A stretch of DNA of 64,000 nucleotides from CAVYUC01 sp963783085. Its GTDB lineage: Bacteria; Bacteroidota; Bacteroidia; Bacteroidales; Prolixibacteraceae. The notes below the pieces were generated by a model, which ran no database searches, was not told the DNA's origin, and saw nothing but the letters and a program-made list of their open reading frames with translations. Made by a program: the position numbers and the translations under genes. Location of the stretch: assembly GCA_963783085.1 (NCBI GenBank), contig CAWAMJ010000016.1:62001-126000 (forward strand), written 5' to 3'. The stretch's first letter is position 1. Each line of letters starts with the position of its first letter. This document shows positions 1 to 9,282 of this stretch, piece by piece.

Positions 1-582
1 TTTTAGCGGGAATGCGGGGCCCGGATCTACTTTTCGGGTCGGTGCAATATCATCATGACCCACAATGTCTTTTATGCTGTAGAGTTTGATAAGCAGCATG
101 CACAACGCTTCCACCGTATTGATTTGTTCGGGTGTAAATGCTTCCCATCCCTGTTCAACATGGCCGTTTTTATGAATTGCCAGCACCACTTTATCATCAT
201 CAATTCGTTTGTTAAACGAAGTAAAAAAACCTGCCGCACGTCTTTCCAGCAATCCGGCATTGTCTATTTCGATGCCGATACTGTATCTGTTCAACCATTT
301 CCGGTTTTTCCATTCACTTTCGCCGGCGTGCCACGTAACCACGTTCAGCGGGGCCAACTGAACGATTTTTCCATCTTTGCCAATTACAAAATGCGCAGAT
401 GCCCGGGCGGCTGTGTTCGTCAGCCAGCTTACCGACGAATCCAGCGATGCGCCCCCCGTATAATGGATGACAATCGTATCGGGCAATCCAACTTCATAAT
501 TACCGGAATGATTGGGTGTATCCTTAAAATCGATGACTGCATCGCCATTCTCGCGAATTAATTTAAAGTTTTCAATTTTCAT
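1..582 (-). CDS. N-acetylmuramoyl-L-alanine amidase (Amidase_2/PGRP fold), 3' end outside the window
   Basis: Reading the minus strand from the ATG at 582 gives 194 residues with no stop before the window edge, so the C-terminus is missing. The protein matches zinc amidases that cut the bond between MurNAc and the stem peptide. His40 (in VIHYTGG), His176 (GHDDIAPTRK) and Asp186 (KVDPGPAFP) fit the AmpD-type zinc triad, with the usual 10-residue spacing between the last two. TWHAGES at 84-90 is also a family motif. No signal peptide is visible, as expected for a phage-type endolysin that needs a holin. The start lies 13 bases after the stop of the upstream holin gene, so the two form a lysis-like pair. 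The plus-strand frame over this stretch is a shadow. Confidence 0.9.
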   Translation of the reverse strand, partial: MKIENFKLIRENGDAVIDFKDTPNHSGNYEVGLPDTIVIHYTGGASLDSSVSWLTNTAARASAHFVIGKDGKIVQLAPLNVVTWHAGESEWKNRKWLNRYSIGIEIDNAGLLERRAAGFFTSFNKRIDDDKVVLAIHKNGHVEQGWEAFTPEQINTVEALCMLLIKLYSIKDIVGHDDIAPTRKVDPGPAFPLK

Positions 583-595
583 ATTACCAGGTTTG

Positions 596-1105
596 TTATC
601 CAACAATTTTTATTTTCTCCTTATCCATTTTGTACGCGCCTGAACCAGTGGCCAGATTGGTGATTTTGTTTGTAATGCCAATTTTTTCAGCAGAACGGCC
701 AGCACCATAAATGCCGACAACAGTCGCCCATGCCCACCAGAATTCGTCCGGCAGGTCAATCGCCGGTAAATTTTCATTCGGAACACCGCTGATATATGCA
801 ATAACCGGCACCAGTACATAGGCAATAAAAATGAAAAGCAGGCCCATGTATATAATGGTGGGCCGGGCGCGTTTGGTATAGTTGTCGCCCTGTGCCAGCT
901 CTGTTTTTACAATGTCTGACCGCGTATCAAGTTCCTTCCGGTAAGTTAACTCCAGTTCGGTTTCAACCTGGATTAACCGGCTTTGCAATTCCATTTTAAT
1001 TTCTTCCTTCTCCTGTTTTGTCAGTGTAAATTTGTCGAGTACACCACCCACGCTATCTACAACCTCGGAGACGCCGCCGCTAAAAAGTTTTGAAAAAAAT
1101 GACAT
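596..1105 (-). CDS. Holin, GTA/3TM type
   Basis: This 169-residue protein resembles the three-TM holin family described for gene transfer agents and prophages. The N-terminal 75 residues are charged and helical. They are followed by the family-like signature NYTKRARPT (75-83), a hydrophobic segment at about 83-105 and a second at about 122-138 (FWWAWATVVGIYGAG). In this family the protein permeabilises the inner membrane so that the linked amidase can reach peptidoglycan. The gene is directly upstream of the amidase on the same strand. No phage structural gene is visible in the window, so it may be the edge of a prophage, a GTA-like locus or a domesticated lysis pair. Confidence 0.75.
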   Translation of the reverse strand: MSFFSKLFSGGVSEVVDSVGGVLDKFTLTKQEKEEIKMELQSRLIQVETELELTYRKELDTRSDIVKTELAQGDNYTKRARPTIIYMGLLFIFIAYVLVPVIAYISGVPNENLPAIDLPDEFWWAWATVVGIYGAGRSAEKIGITNKITNLATGSGAYKMDKEKIKIVG

Positions 1106-1299
1106 GGTTATTCAATTTTAGATTCGTATTTCATTCTGGTCCGATGTGTAATTTGTCGCCTTCAATCTATTGATATTTAAATATTTCAAGTTACGAACTT
1201 AATTTGTTTTATAAAAGAGTTCAAGGTCTTTTGGGGCGTTTTCTGTTGAGGCCGGTCCTGGCGTAGCAAAATGTTGACGATCATTCATCTCTGCACGAA

Positions 1300-1317
1300 G
1301 CATTTTTTTGAAAATGC
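1300..1317 (-). terminator. Short hairpin after the GH10 gene
   Basis: A perfect 7-bp inverted repeat (GCATTTT / AAAATGC, 4-base loop) lies about 35 bases past the GH10 stop on the minus strand. It has no strong T-tract, so it is only a weak terminator candidate. Confidence 0.3.
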
Positions 1318-1351
1318 ATTGGCTGGATTTTCAAGAGAAGTTCAGGTTTAA

Positions 1352-2719
1352 TTAAAGATTGATCACCAGCTTTCTGCCTGATTTAACCTCATCGTAATCA
1401 ACGGTTTCGGTTTTTAAAGCCCGTCCGTTTTGTTTTACCGTAATTTTGTAATTCCCTTTGAAACCACGGAATTCGAATTTGCCGTTTTTTCCCGGATTCA
1501 GGTTTTCAATGTTGGTTTTCCATTCGTGGTTGATTAATCTGTTTAAGGTGTTGTAAACTGCTTTGGGTTGAAGGTTTTCATCGACCAGCCCGCCGTTTTT
1601 TTGCCAGATGTTATAATCCGACATTCCCCACCAGTTCACCGAAATCACACCGGGATATCCAAAACTGAGGGTGTAAATCATTTCAGCAAAATCGGCCTGA
1701 GCCTGTTCCGACCAAATACCGGTTTTATATCCGCCCATAATCGAATCGCCGTTGGAAACCGGAATGAATTCAGTGATGTGCATCGGAAGTTTTAAATCTG
1801 AATACGCTTCAAAAGTTGACCAGATTTGTTCAGGCGAATAATAAAACCGGCCTTTGTAAGGTTCGTGTGCCTGGATTCCCACACCTGAAACCGGCGTGTT
1901 TTTTTGTTGCAGCGTTTTTAAAAGGTCATGGAATTGCTGCCTTAAACTTTCATCCGCCACAATTCCGAATTCATTTAAAATAAGCTGTGCATTTGGATTT
2001 GCCTGGTGGGCCCATTGAAAACAGGAATCAATAAAACCGGATTTTTCCAACATTAAATTAGTTCCGGTGTAGCGATTGTCTTTGCCTGCGCGGTTTTCAG
2101 CAACTGCAACATCCCAGTTAACCGTGTTCACAGCTTCATTCAGCACGTCCCATATTTCAATCTGGTTTTCAAATCCGCCAACAATTTTTTCGATTCGCTG
2201 CTTCAGCAATTCTTTGCTCTCTTCCGCAGAATATTCTGAAAGCCAGCCCGGCGTGCCGGCAGTATGTGTCCAGACCAGCGGGTGCCCTTTGCAGGTGATG
2301 CCGTTGTTGATGCACCACTTCACAACCTCTTCAATTTCATCGTGCGCCGTTTGTCCCTGTTGTGGTTCGTATCCTGCCCAGTAAAACGGAAACACCGCAA
2401 AATTGAAAAGCTGTTTGAACCGTTCTTTGAAAAGATCTTTATTTAACGGCACTTTTCCATGGTTCACCAAATCGAAAATAATACACCCAAACAAAAATTC
2501 GTGCGAAGTCTGTTCCACATCCACCTGAATGTTCTGAAACTCACTTTTGTCAATACCTTCCAGTTGAAATGAAAAATCTGCTTTTCGGTATTTTTCGATG
2601 TTCGATTTAGCCTTTTTGAGGACTTTCCGGTCGTTTTTTGCGGAAACCGACGTTTGTTGTGCATGAAGCTGACTGCCAAAAGCTATTAGCAGCACCAGGA
2701 AAATTTTAATTGAATTCAT
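1352..2719 (-). CDS. Endo-1,4-beta-xylanase, GH10
   Basis: This 455-residue secreted glycosidase has a signal peptide at about 1-20 (ends LHAQ). The GH10 TIM barrel spans about 60-410. The acid/base Glu195 sits in IWDVLNEA, the nucleophile Glu317 in HITEF, and GHPLVWTH (145-152) is the usual substrate-binding motif. A small beta domain of about 50 residues follows the barrel. The family cleaves beta-1,4-xylan backbones. No lipobox or T9SS tail is seen, so it is probably periplasmic. It stands alone on its strand, next to plus-strand glycan genes. A TATTTTTG -7-like element lies at 2743-2750, without a well-placed -33 partner. Confidence 0.93.
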   Translation of the reverse strand: MNSIKIFLVLLIAFGSQLHAQQTSVSAKNDRKVLKKAKSNIEKYRKADFSFQLEGIDKSEFQNIQVDVEQTSHEFLFGCIIFDLVNHGKVPLNKDLFKERFKQLFNFAVFPFYWAGYEPQQGQTAHDEIEEVVKWCINNGITCKGHPLVWTHTAGTPGWLSEYSAEESKELLKQRIEKIVGGFENQIEIWDVLNEAVNTVNWDVAVAENRAGKDNRYTGTNLMLEKSGFIDSCFQWAHQANPNAQLILNEFGIVADESLRQQFHDLLKTLQQKNTPVSGVGIQAHEPYKGRFYYSPEQIWSTFEAYSDLKLPMHITEFIPVSNGDSIMGGYKTGIWSEQAQADFAEMIYTLSFGYPGVISVNWWGMSDYNIWQKNGGLVDENLQPKAVYNTLNRLINHEWKTNIENLNPGKNGKFEFRGFKGNYKITVKQNGRALKTETVDYDEVKSGRKLVINL

Positions 2720-2930
2720 ATCCGGTTTAAATTGGTTTCCTGCAAAAATAACTTTTCACCTTCGAAATCGTTTACAACAGAGAATTATTTGATAACAGAA
2801 ACAGGACAGTCTAAACAGTTTTATTTCAGGGAAAGCTGATTTACCAGAAGAAGTTTTGACAACCACAAATTTTAATTTCAACCGAACGCAACCTATTTCT
2901 CATTTGTTTATCTATTCTAAAACAAAGGAT

Positions 2931-3359
2931 ATGAAATCGATTTTTATTCAGTTAGTTTTGATTCTGATGATTTTCGGCTGCAGCGATAATGTTGAAATCC
3001 GCACGCCTGCATCAGATTTAAGTGGAACCTGGAACTGGGTTGGTACCGACGGCGGAATAGGGTTTAATATTCATGAAACACCTGAAACAACCGGTAATTC
3101 GGTAAAATTGGTGTTAAATGATAATTTTGATTATCAGGTTTTTGTAAACAATTCTATGGTTGCATCGGGAAAATACGAACTAACAAAAGAAGAGTCCATT
3201 TATTCTTCGGAAAGAGAAAACTACATAAAACTCGATGGCGATTTTCAACTTCAGTATGTAGTATTAAATGGAATCGTGCGGGTTGAAGAAAAAAACAGTT
3301 TAACCATTTCCGATAATTTTTACGACGGGGTTGGCAGCAGGTTTAAACTCGAAGAGTAA
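2931..3359 (+). CDS. Small lipoprotein, lipocalin-like beta protein
   Basis: The ATG at 2931 is preferred over an upstream in-frame start because it follows AAAGGA and opens a proper lipoprotein signal (MKSIFIQL ... IFGC). The mature 125 or so residues are beta-rich, with SGTWNWVGTDGG near the start. This recalls the lipocalin-like domains common in Bacteroidota lipoproteins, which have the pattern 'L.GTW'. No catalytic residues are recognisable. It lies between the GH10 gene, which is divergent, and the GH43-like gene, so a role near glycan uptake is possible but not shown. The family assignment is tentative. Confidence 0.65.
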   Translation: MKSIFIQLVLILMIFGCSDNVEIRTPASDLSGTWNWVGTDGGIGFNIHETPETTGNSVKLVLNDNFDYQVFVNNSMVASGKYELTKEESIYSSERENYIKLDGDFQLQYVVLNGIVRVEEKNSLTISDNFYDGVGSRFKLEE

Positions 3360-3468
3360 AAAATTTTAACTTTAACCTGTCGGGGCGGCTGAATTTATTG
3401 AATGCTGGTCGTCAGTTAAATAATTTTAAGTCGACGCAGTGATCCCGATTTTATTAACTTCTTTTCAA

Positions 3469-4543
3469 ATGTGGGTTAAATATCTGTTTTTAGCAGTTTT
3501 TGTGATTTGGTGCAGGTTTGCCACTGGGCAATCGCACGATTCATTTATTGAAAAATTAGGACCGTCAGTGAAAAACGGCGGTTTTGAAATGGAAGGTTAC
3601 TGGGTTTGGGGGGCCTCTGTTATTCGCGGTGACGACGGGAAATATTATATGTTTGCTTCGCGTTGGCCAAAAAAATACCCGTTTTTTAATGGCTATATTT
3701 TTTATTCTGAGGTTGTGAGGGCAGTCGCCGACAAACCCGAAGGTCCCTTTACTTTTCAGGAAGTTGTACTGAAATCCCGGGGCAGTGAATACTGGGATGG
3801 CCGCACCACACACAACCCAACCATTCATAAAAGCGGCGACACCTACCTGCTGTATTACATCGGAACAACCTATGAAGGGGAAGGGCCAGCCCCGGAAACG
3901 CTGGTTGAACCTGTTTCGGATGAGGTGAAAAAGTTTAAAAATGAAACCTACGGGAAATTGCGGATTGGCCTGGCGACCGCAAAATCGGTATTCGGGCCGT
4001 GGGAGAGGAGCGATGAACCTGTTTTGAAACCCCGCCCCGGGAAATGGGACGACAATATAACCACGAATCCGGCGCCGTGCGTGGCCGGTGATGGAAGCGT
4101 TTTACTGGTTTATCGTTCAAATGTTCCGGGGAAAGGGACCCGCCTTGGCGTTGCCAAAGCCGAAAGCTGGAACCGAGCCTTTTAAAAGGTTGCGCGACGA
4201 CTACATGGACTTCCACGTGGAAGATCCTTACATTTGGTGGGCAGGCGATCATTACGAAATGATTGCAAAAGATCAGTCCGGTAAACTAACGGAAGAATAC
4301 CAGGCCGGTATTCACGCGACCTCAAAAAACGGAGTGGACTGGCAAATCAGTCATCCGCCAAAAGCCTATTCACGCACGATTACATGGGATGATGGGACCA
4401 CCGCTAACCTGGGGAGTTTTGAGCGCCCGCAACTACTGATTGAAAACGGGAAACCTGTATGTTTATACTGCGCTACCGGCGACGGGCCGGGTGGTTTTAA
4501 CAATGCTACCCGCACCTGGAATGTTGCCACTCCATTCAAATAA
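3469..4543 (+). pseudogene. GH43-like five-bladed beta-propeller glycosidase, broken by a +1 frameshift
   Basis: Two overlapping frames together encode one protein of about 357 residues. The first frame (ATG 3469, signal peptide ending ATGQ; a GTG at 3439 is an alternative start) reads GASVIRGDDGKYYMFASRW, WDGRTTHNPTIH and GVAKAESWN, then hits TAA at 4183. The second frame continues EPFKRLRDDYMDFHVEDPYIWW and GSFERPQLL to the stop at 4543. The repeated 'D...Y.M/L' blade motifs and the HVEDPYIWW segment are typical of GH43/GH117-like propellers acting on arabinosides, xylosides or galactosides. Removing one C within AACC (4171-4174) restores one reading frame. The downstream frame is otherwise intact, so the break is recent, an assembly error or a recoding site. 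Confidence 0.8.
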
Positions 4544-4626
4544 TAAAATCCTTTTTTGTTCGTAATTTGTAATGAAAAACATCAAATTTGTACCTGTATA
4601 TTGGTACCAACCTAATTCATAAGTCA

Positions 4627-6379
4627 ATGAAAAACATTTTTTTTATCATCGGAATTGTTTTGTCAATGGCAGCCTGTTCGCCAAAAACACAGGTACAGGA
4701 AAAAGACGAAGCTGCAATAAAACAGGATCAAAAAATGAAATGGTGGCGCGAGGCCCGTTTTGGGATGTTTATTCATTGGGGACTGTATGCACAGCCCGCC
4801 GGAGAATGGAATGGTAAACGAAATTCCCGGAATTAGCGAATGGATAATGGCCCGGGCAGGAATTCCGGTCGTGGAATACGAAAAGCTGGCGGAAAATTTC
4901 AATCCGGTTAAATACGACGCAGAAAAATGGGTGAAACTGGCTAAAGATGCCGGCATGAAATATATTGTAATCACATCGAAACATCACGATGGTTTTGCCA
5001 TGTTTCATTCCAAAGCCAGCAAATACAACATCTATGATGCTACGCCCTTTAAGCGCGATCCGTTGAAAGAACTGGCCGATGCCTGCAAAAAATACAACAT
5101 GCGTCTCGGATTTTATTATTCGCAGGCGCAGGACTGGCACGAACCGGGCGGCACTTATTACAACATTGAACAGGGCGAGCCACACTGGGATCCGAACTTA
5201 AAACGTGAACCACTGATGAATTACATCGATGGAAAAGCAGTTCCGCAGGTGAAAGAAATCCTTGAAAATTACGGGGGACTTGATATTTTGTGGTGGGATA
5301 CTCCCCGTGGAATGACGGAAGAGGCTGCACAAAAGCTGCAGGATGTAGCCAGTCAATATCCGGATTTGATTACCAACAACCGGTTGTACCGGCCGTGGCC
5401 CGGTGATTTTTCAACTCCTGAACAGAATGTTCCGCCTACCGGGCTCGGTTACGACTGGGAAGTTTGCATGACCATGAACACCAGTTGGGGCTATAAACGG
5501 AACGACAACAACTGGAAATCGGCGGAAATGCTGATCCGGATGCTCACCGATATAGCCAGCAAAGGCGGGAATTTACTTTTGAATGTGGGGCCGACTGCCG
5601 TGGGAGAAATTCCGGATTCCAGCATTGTGAGGCTGCAAAAAATTGGCGCGTGGATGAAAATGAACGGCGAATCGGTTTACGGAACCGAAGCCAGCCCTTT
5701 TTTCAAACTTCCGTGGGGAAGGTGCACGCAACGAGTAACAAAAAGCGGCCGGATTCTGTATCTCCATGTTTTCGACTGGCCCAAAGACAGAAACCTGCGT
5801 GTGCCAGGAATAAAGGCAAGCATTAAAGATGTGTATCTCCTGTCGAACCCGAAGCAAAAATTTGCCTATAAATTTGATGACGGCGATTTACTAATAAATG
5901 CACCTTCCGTTATTTTCGATCCGATAAATACTGTGATTGCAGTAAAAACGGGAAACAAACTAACGGTAACCAGCAACATGCCAAAACCGGTTGACGGCAA
6001 AATTTTTCTGCCTGCCAATTTTGCGGATATTCATAATCCGGGTTACGGAACACAGGCCTGGATTGAAGGCACAGGTGATTCCGCGGTTGTTAAAAACTGG
6101 ATTGATCCCCGGGTACGGATCGAATGGATGTTTGACAACAGCGAACCCGGAACCTATAAAATCATAGCGTTGGCAAAAGCTGATTCGATTTCAAAAATTA
6201 AAGTGGCCGTCGACGATCAGTCGGTAGAAACAGAAGTTACTCCAGGCACTGAATTTAAACAGATCAATTTAGGCGAAATCAACATCCCGGGAACAGGAAA
6301 CAGAGTCGTTTCTTTAAATCCGGTGAGCGAAAACTGGAACAATCTGGAACTGAAAAACCTCGAATTGGTAAAGCTTTGA
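4627..6379 (+). pseudogene. Alpha-L-fucosidase, GH29 lipoprotein, broken by a +1 frameshift
   Basis: The first frame starts at ATG 4627 with a lipoprotein signal (lipobox SMAAC), then reads KWWREARFGMFIHWGLYA and AGEWNGK, and ends at TAG 4834. The other frame picks up at GAA 4820 with EIPGISEWIMARAGIPV and runs to 6379. It contains the GH29 landmarks VITSKHHDGFAMF, FYYSQAQDW, GGLDILWWDTP (the nucleophile Asp region) and KGGNLLLNVGPTAVGEIP, followed by a C-terminal beta-sandwich. Together they make about 580 residues, a normal GH29 length. Deleting the single C at 4819 (AAA-C-GAA) fuses the frames at a conserved family position. The family removes alpha-L-fucose from glycans. The gene follows the GH43-like gene by about 80 bases and is likely co-transcribed with it. 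Confidence 0.9.
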
Positions 6380-6386
6380 TTTCGTT

Positions 6387-7631
6387 TTACAGCCGCTCGT
6401 TTACCACGTTACTGTAAATTGAACCGAAAGTAAAACTAAAACCGAATTCTGCGCGGATTTCATAATTGGTGGCAAGTTTCCGGCGCCTTAACAAAACATC
6501 TTCGAGCGATGCGCCGCCGGCCGGCAGGTAAAGTTGGTTGTGCACCACCTGAAATTCAATTTCGCTGTAAATCGACAATTGACGGGTTAACCGCACTGAA
6601 ATTTCAGAATCGAGCATCAACCGGTTTTTGGAAAAATCATGAAAATAATGCTGGCCTTCCAGCCGCGATTCCACTCGTCCCCAAGGTTGTACCAGTTCCA
6701 GGTTCAATTGAAGCGATTCGTGAAAAAGCGTTTCATGTAATTTGTCGTAAATGGTTTTTTCTGAATAATCGCGTTGTGAAAATCCTGCCAGGTACCGGAA
6801 TGTAAAAACTTTGCGGTTGCTGATGTCCCACGGAAAAATGTTGTATTCAATGGCTGCATCCAAACCATAATCATTTTTGATATTGATGTAGGTATCTGAA
6901 AAATAATCAGCAAAAATTCCAGCCGACCATTTCGGTGAGAGGCTTTTTATGTATTCCGTTCTGATATTTTTCCGGCTCTGACGGTTAACAATTTTCGCAC
7001 CTTCATCGAAGAAATTTTCCCGGTCCATGTCGTATTCCAGTTCGGTACGCGTTTTCCAGTTTTTGGTCACTTTTTCGATGCGGAATTCGGTTCCCAGCGA
7101 AAACTCGTTTTGGCTCTCTTCCTTTTGATAATCACTTCCCGCACGCAAACGAATCACCCATTTTTTCCAGGGATCTTCAACCGCTTGTTCTGCTTTTAAA
7201 TTTCCGGAATGTGCCAGTTCAATTTGTATGTTGTTGATGTAGCCGGTTTGCGAATAATATTGCAGAATTCCGGTTTCGATGAGTTTTAGCAATCCCTGCC
7301 GCGTTTGATCATCTGTTTCCGACTGCTCTGCTGTGTAAACATATTCCAAATCCTGACCTGCGAAACTTCCCAAGCCAATAAAATTCAGGAAGTATTTTCG
7401 GCCGCCGCTACCGGTTCTCGACGAACTGGATAGGATATGAACATCGGCCAGATTAGGATCCCTGACGAATGATACAAACTCGAGATTTTGCCGCACATAA
7501 TCAAAATCACATTCCCAGCAGTCCAGAAAAAAGTTCAGTCCCAGGTTTTTTTCGGTATTTTCCTGTGCCACTGTCTGCTGATGTATAAAAAAGAAGGTTA
7601 AAAACAGAAAAAATAGTTTGTATTTATTCAT
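6387..7631 (-). CDS. Outer-membrane beta-barrel protein of unknown function
   Basis: This 414-residue protein has a signal peptide at about 1-22 (ends TVAQ). The first 150 residues are a globular part with FLDCWECDFDYVRQNL, containing two close cysteines. The rest alternates short amphipathic strands such as FSLGTEFRIEKV and SIYSEIEFQVV, ending in FGFSFTFGSIYSNVVNERL. That pattern suggests an outer-membrane barrel of about 12 strands. The gene lies 30 bases after the sulfatase gene on the same strand and is probably co-transcribed. I do not recognise a named family. Transport or attachment linked to sulfated glycans would be a guess. Confidence 0.6.
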   Translation of the reverse strand: MNKYKLFFLFLTFFFIHQQTVAQENTEKNLGLNFFLDCWECDFDYVRQNLEFVSFVRDPNLADVHILSSSSRTGSGGRKYFLNFIGLGSFAGQDLEYVYTAEQSETDDQTRQGLLKLIETGILQYYSQTGYINNIQIELAHSGNLKAEQAVEDPWKKWVIRLRAGSDYQKEESQNEFSLGTEFRIEKVTKNWKTRTELEYDMDRENFFDEGAKIVNRQSRKNIRTEYIKSLSPKWSAGIFADYFSDTYINIKNDYGLDAAIEYNIFPWDISNRKVFTFRYLAGFSQRDYSEKTIYDKLHETLFHESLQLNLELVQPWGRVESRLEGQHYFHDFSKNRLMLDSEISVRLTRQLSIYSEIEFQVVHNQLYLPAGGASLEDVLLRRRKLATNYEIRAEFGFSFTFGSIYSNVVNERL

Positions 7632-7661
7632 TGACTAAATCATTTTTTCAGTTGATTTCTG

Positions 7662-9089
7662 TTACTCCCGGTTATATTGTGGATTTGGCACCGGAAACTG
7701 GGCGCCGGTCTCCTTTAATTTCTGTTCGAGAAGGTTTTTCAGTTCCATTGTTTTCCCGGGATATTGTTTTGAAACCTCTGTTGTTTCGCCCGGGTCTTCC
7801 GCAAGATTATATAATTCTGTAACCGAATCCTCATATTTCACGATCAGTTTCCAGTCGCCTTTTCGCAATGCAGAACCGGGTTTCCATGCGCTGCCGTGGT
7901 AGTGCGGATAATGCCAGAACAGAACATCACGGTTAAGCGGTTTTTCTTCAGCAAGCAGCGGGATGAGGTTAACACCATCGTTGTTATTGTGTTCCACTCC
8001 GGCGAAATTCAAAATGGTGGTGAAAAAATCCATGCTTACCACTGGCTGGTCGGTTACGCGGCCCGCATTGACAACTCCGGGGCCTTTGATTATAAGTGGC
8101 ACACGGATTCCGCCTTCGTAGCACCAGCCTTTCCCGGCACGCAGCGGTCCGTTGCTTGTGGGTGCCCCTTTTCTGTAGAGTGTTGACAGTCCGCCGTTAT
8201 CGCTGGTAAAAATTACCCAGGTATTTTTATCCAGCCCCTGTTCTTTCAGGGTTTCCAGTACACGTCCCACACTTTCGTCCATCGAAGCAACCATCGACGC
8301 AAAAGCCGCATCTTCCTGCAGAAGCTTAGTCCAGCCTTCGCCTTCCTGTCGGTAAGGAACTTCTTCAATACCCAGCTTTTCACGTTTTGTGCGGTATTTC
8401 CCAATAAATTTTTTTGATGCCTGAATAGGAGTGTGTACCGTATAAAAAGCCAGGTACAAAAAAAACGGGCCCTCTTTGTGTTCCTGGATAAACCGGATAC
8501 CTTCATTGGTAAGCCGGTTGGTGAGGTATTCACCTTCCGGACCATCTTCCAGTTTCGGATTATTGTAAGGAGAATAATAACCTCCTGGCGGACTTCCTTT
8601 TTCAATGCCGCCGATGTTGATATCAAATCCCTGGTTTTCCGGGTAAAAACCTTCTCCGCCCAAATGCCATTTTCCAATAAAGCAGGTATTGTAACCATTT
8701 TCTTTCAGCTTTTCCGCAATGGTAACTTCTTCCAGCGCCAGTTCATCCCGATCCTGCGGCCCGAGCAACGGTCGGTTTTTCGGGTCCTGTCCCGGAATCC
8801 AGTCGGTGATGTTAACACGGTTCGGATGTTTACCGGTCATTAACGCGGCACGTGTGGGGCTGCAAACCGGATTAGCCGAATAAGCCTGTGTAAAACGAAT
8901 TCCGTTCGCTGCCAGACGGTCGATGTTTGGCGTATCATAAAAAGTAGCCGGATAATTGCATCCAACATCTGCCCATCCCAAATCATCAACTAAAATGAAT
9001 ACAACATTTGGTTGCTTTTCTTCGGATTTGCACGATAAAAAAAGGAGCAGTAATAAAAGTGTGTTTAATTTTACAAAGAATTCAGGCAT
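7662..9089 (-). CDS. Sulfatase, S1 family, lipoprotein
   Basis: This 475-residue enzyme has a lipobox (LLFLSC, Cys20), so it should be membrane-anchored and face the periplasm or surface. NVVFILVDDLGWADVGC gives the Asp35-Asp36 metal ligands. VCSPTRAALMTGKHP gives the formylglycine site Cys76 of the C-x-P-x-R type, which needs an anaerobic or FGE-type maturase encoded elsewhere. GKWHLGG (139-145) and FTSDNGG complete the S1 active site. The family hydrolyses sulfate esters on glycans. It is followed by the outer-membrane barrel gene and lies near GH10, GH29 and GH43-like genes, which suggests sulfated fucose- or xylose-containing algal glycans as substrates. That link is inferred from context. 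Confidence 0.93.
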   Translation of the reverse strand: MPEFFVKLNTLLLLLLFLSCKSEEKQPNVVFILVDDLGWADVGCNYPATFYDTPNIDRLAANGIRFTQAYSANPVCSPTRAALMTGKHPNRVNITDWIPGQDPKNRPLLGPQDRDELALEEVTIAEKLKENGYNTCFIGKWHLGGEGFYPENQGFDINIGGIEKGSPPGGYYSPYNNPKLEDGPEGEYLTNRLTNEGIRFIQEHKEGPFFLYLAFYTVHTPIQASKKFIGKYRTKREKLGIEEVPYRQEGEGWTKLLQEDAAFASMVASMDESVGRVLETLKEQGLDKNTWVIFTSDNGGLSTLYRKGAPTSNGPLRAGKGWCYEGGIRVPLIIKGPGVVNAGRVTDQPVVSMDFFTTILNFAGVEHNNNDGVNLIPLLAEEKPLNRDVLFWHYPHYHGSAWKPGSALRKGDWKLIVKYEDSVTELYNLAEDPGETTEVSKQYPGKTMELKNLLEQKLKETGAQFPVPNPQYNRE

Positions 9090-9282
9090 GATGAACTTCG
9101 TTTTTTTGTAAACTTACAACAACCGAAAAAAACAAAAAAGGATGTGATTAAAAACTTATCCCGATTTTGAGAATACCAGGTTATATTTGAACCGGCTCCA
9201 ACCAAAAAAAGCTATTGTTTGATTGCACAAAACCGCCGATCAATTTGTTACCGGTATATAAACCACAAACGATTGATAAAAT

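Noticed and set aside
55..561. 168-codon open frame on the plus strand
   Set aside because: It lies fully inside the minus-strand amidase gene, whose protein shows an intact zinc site; the plus frame is a shadow with no recognisable domain.
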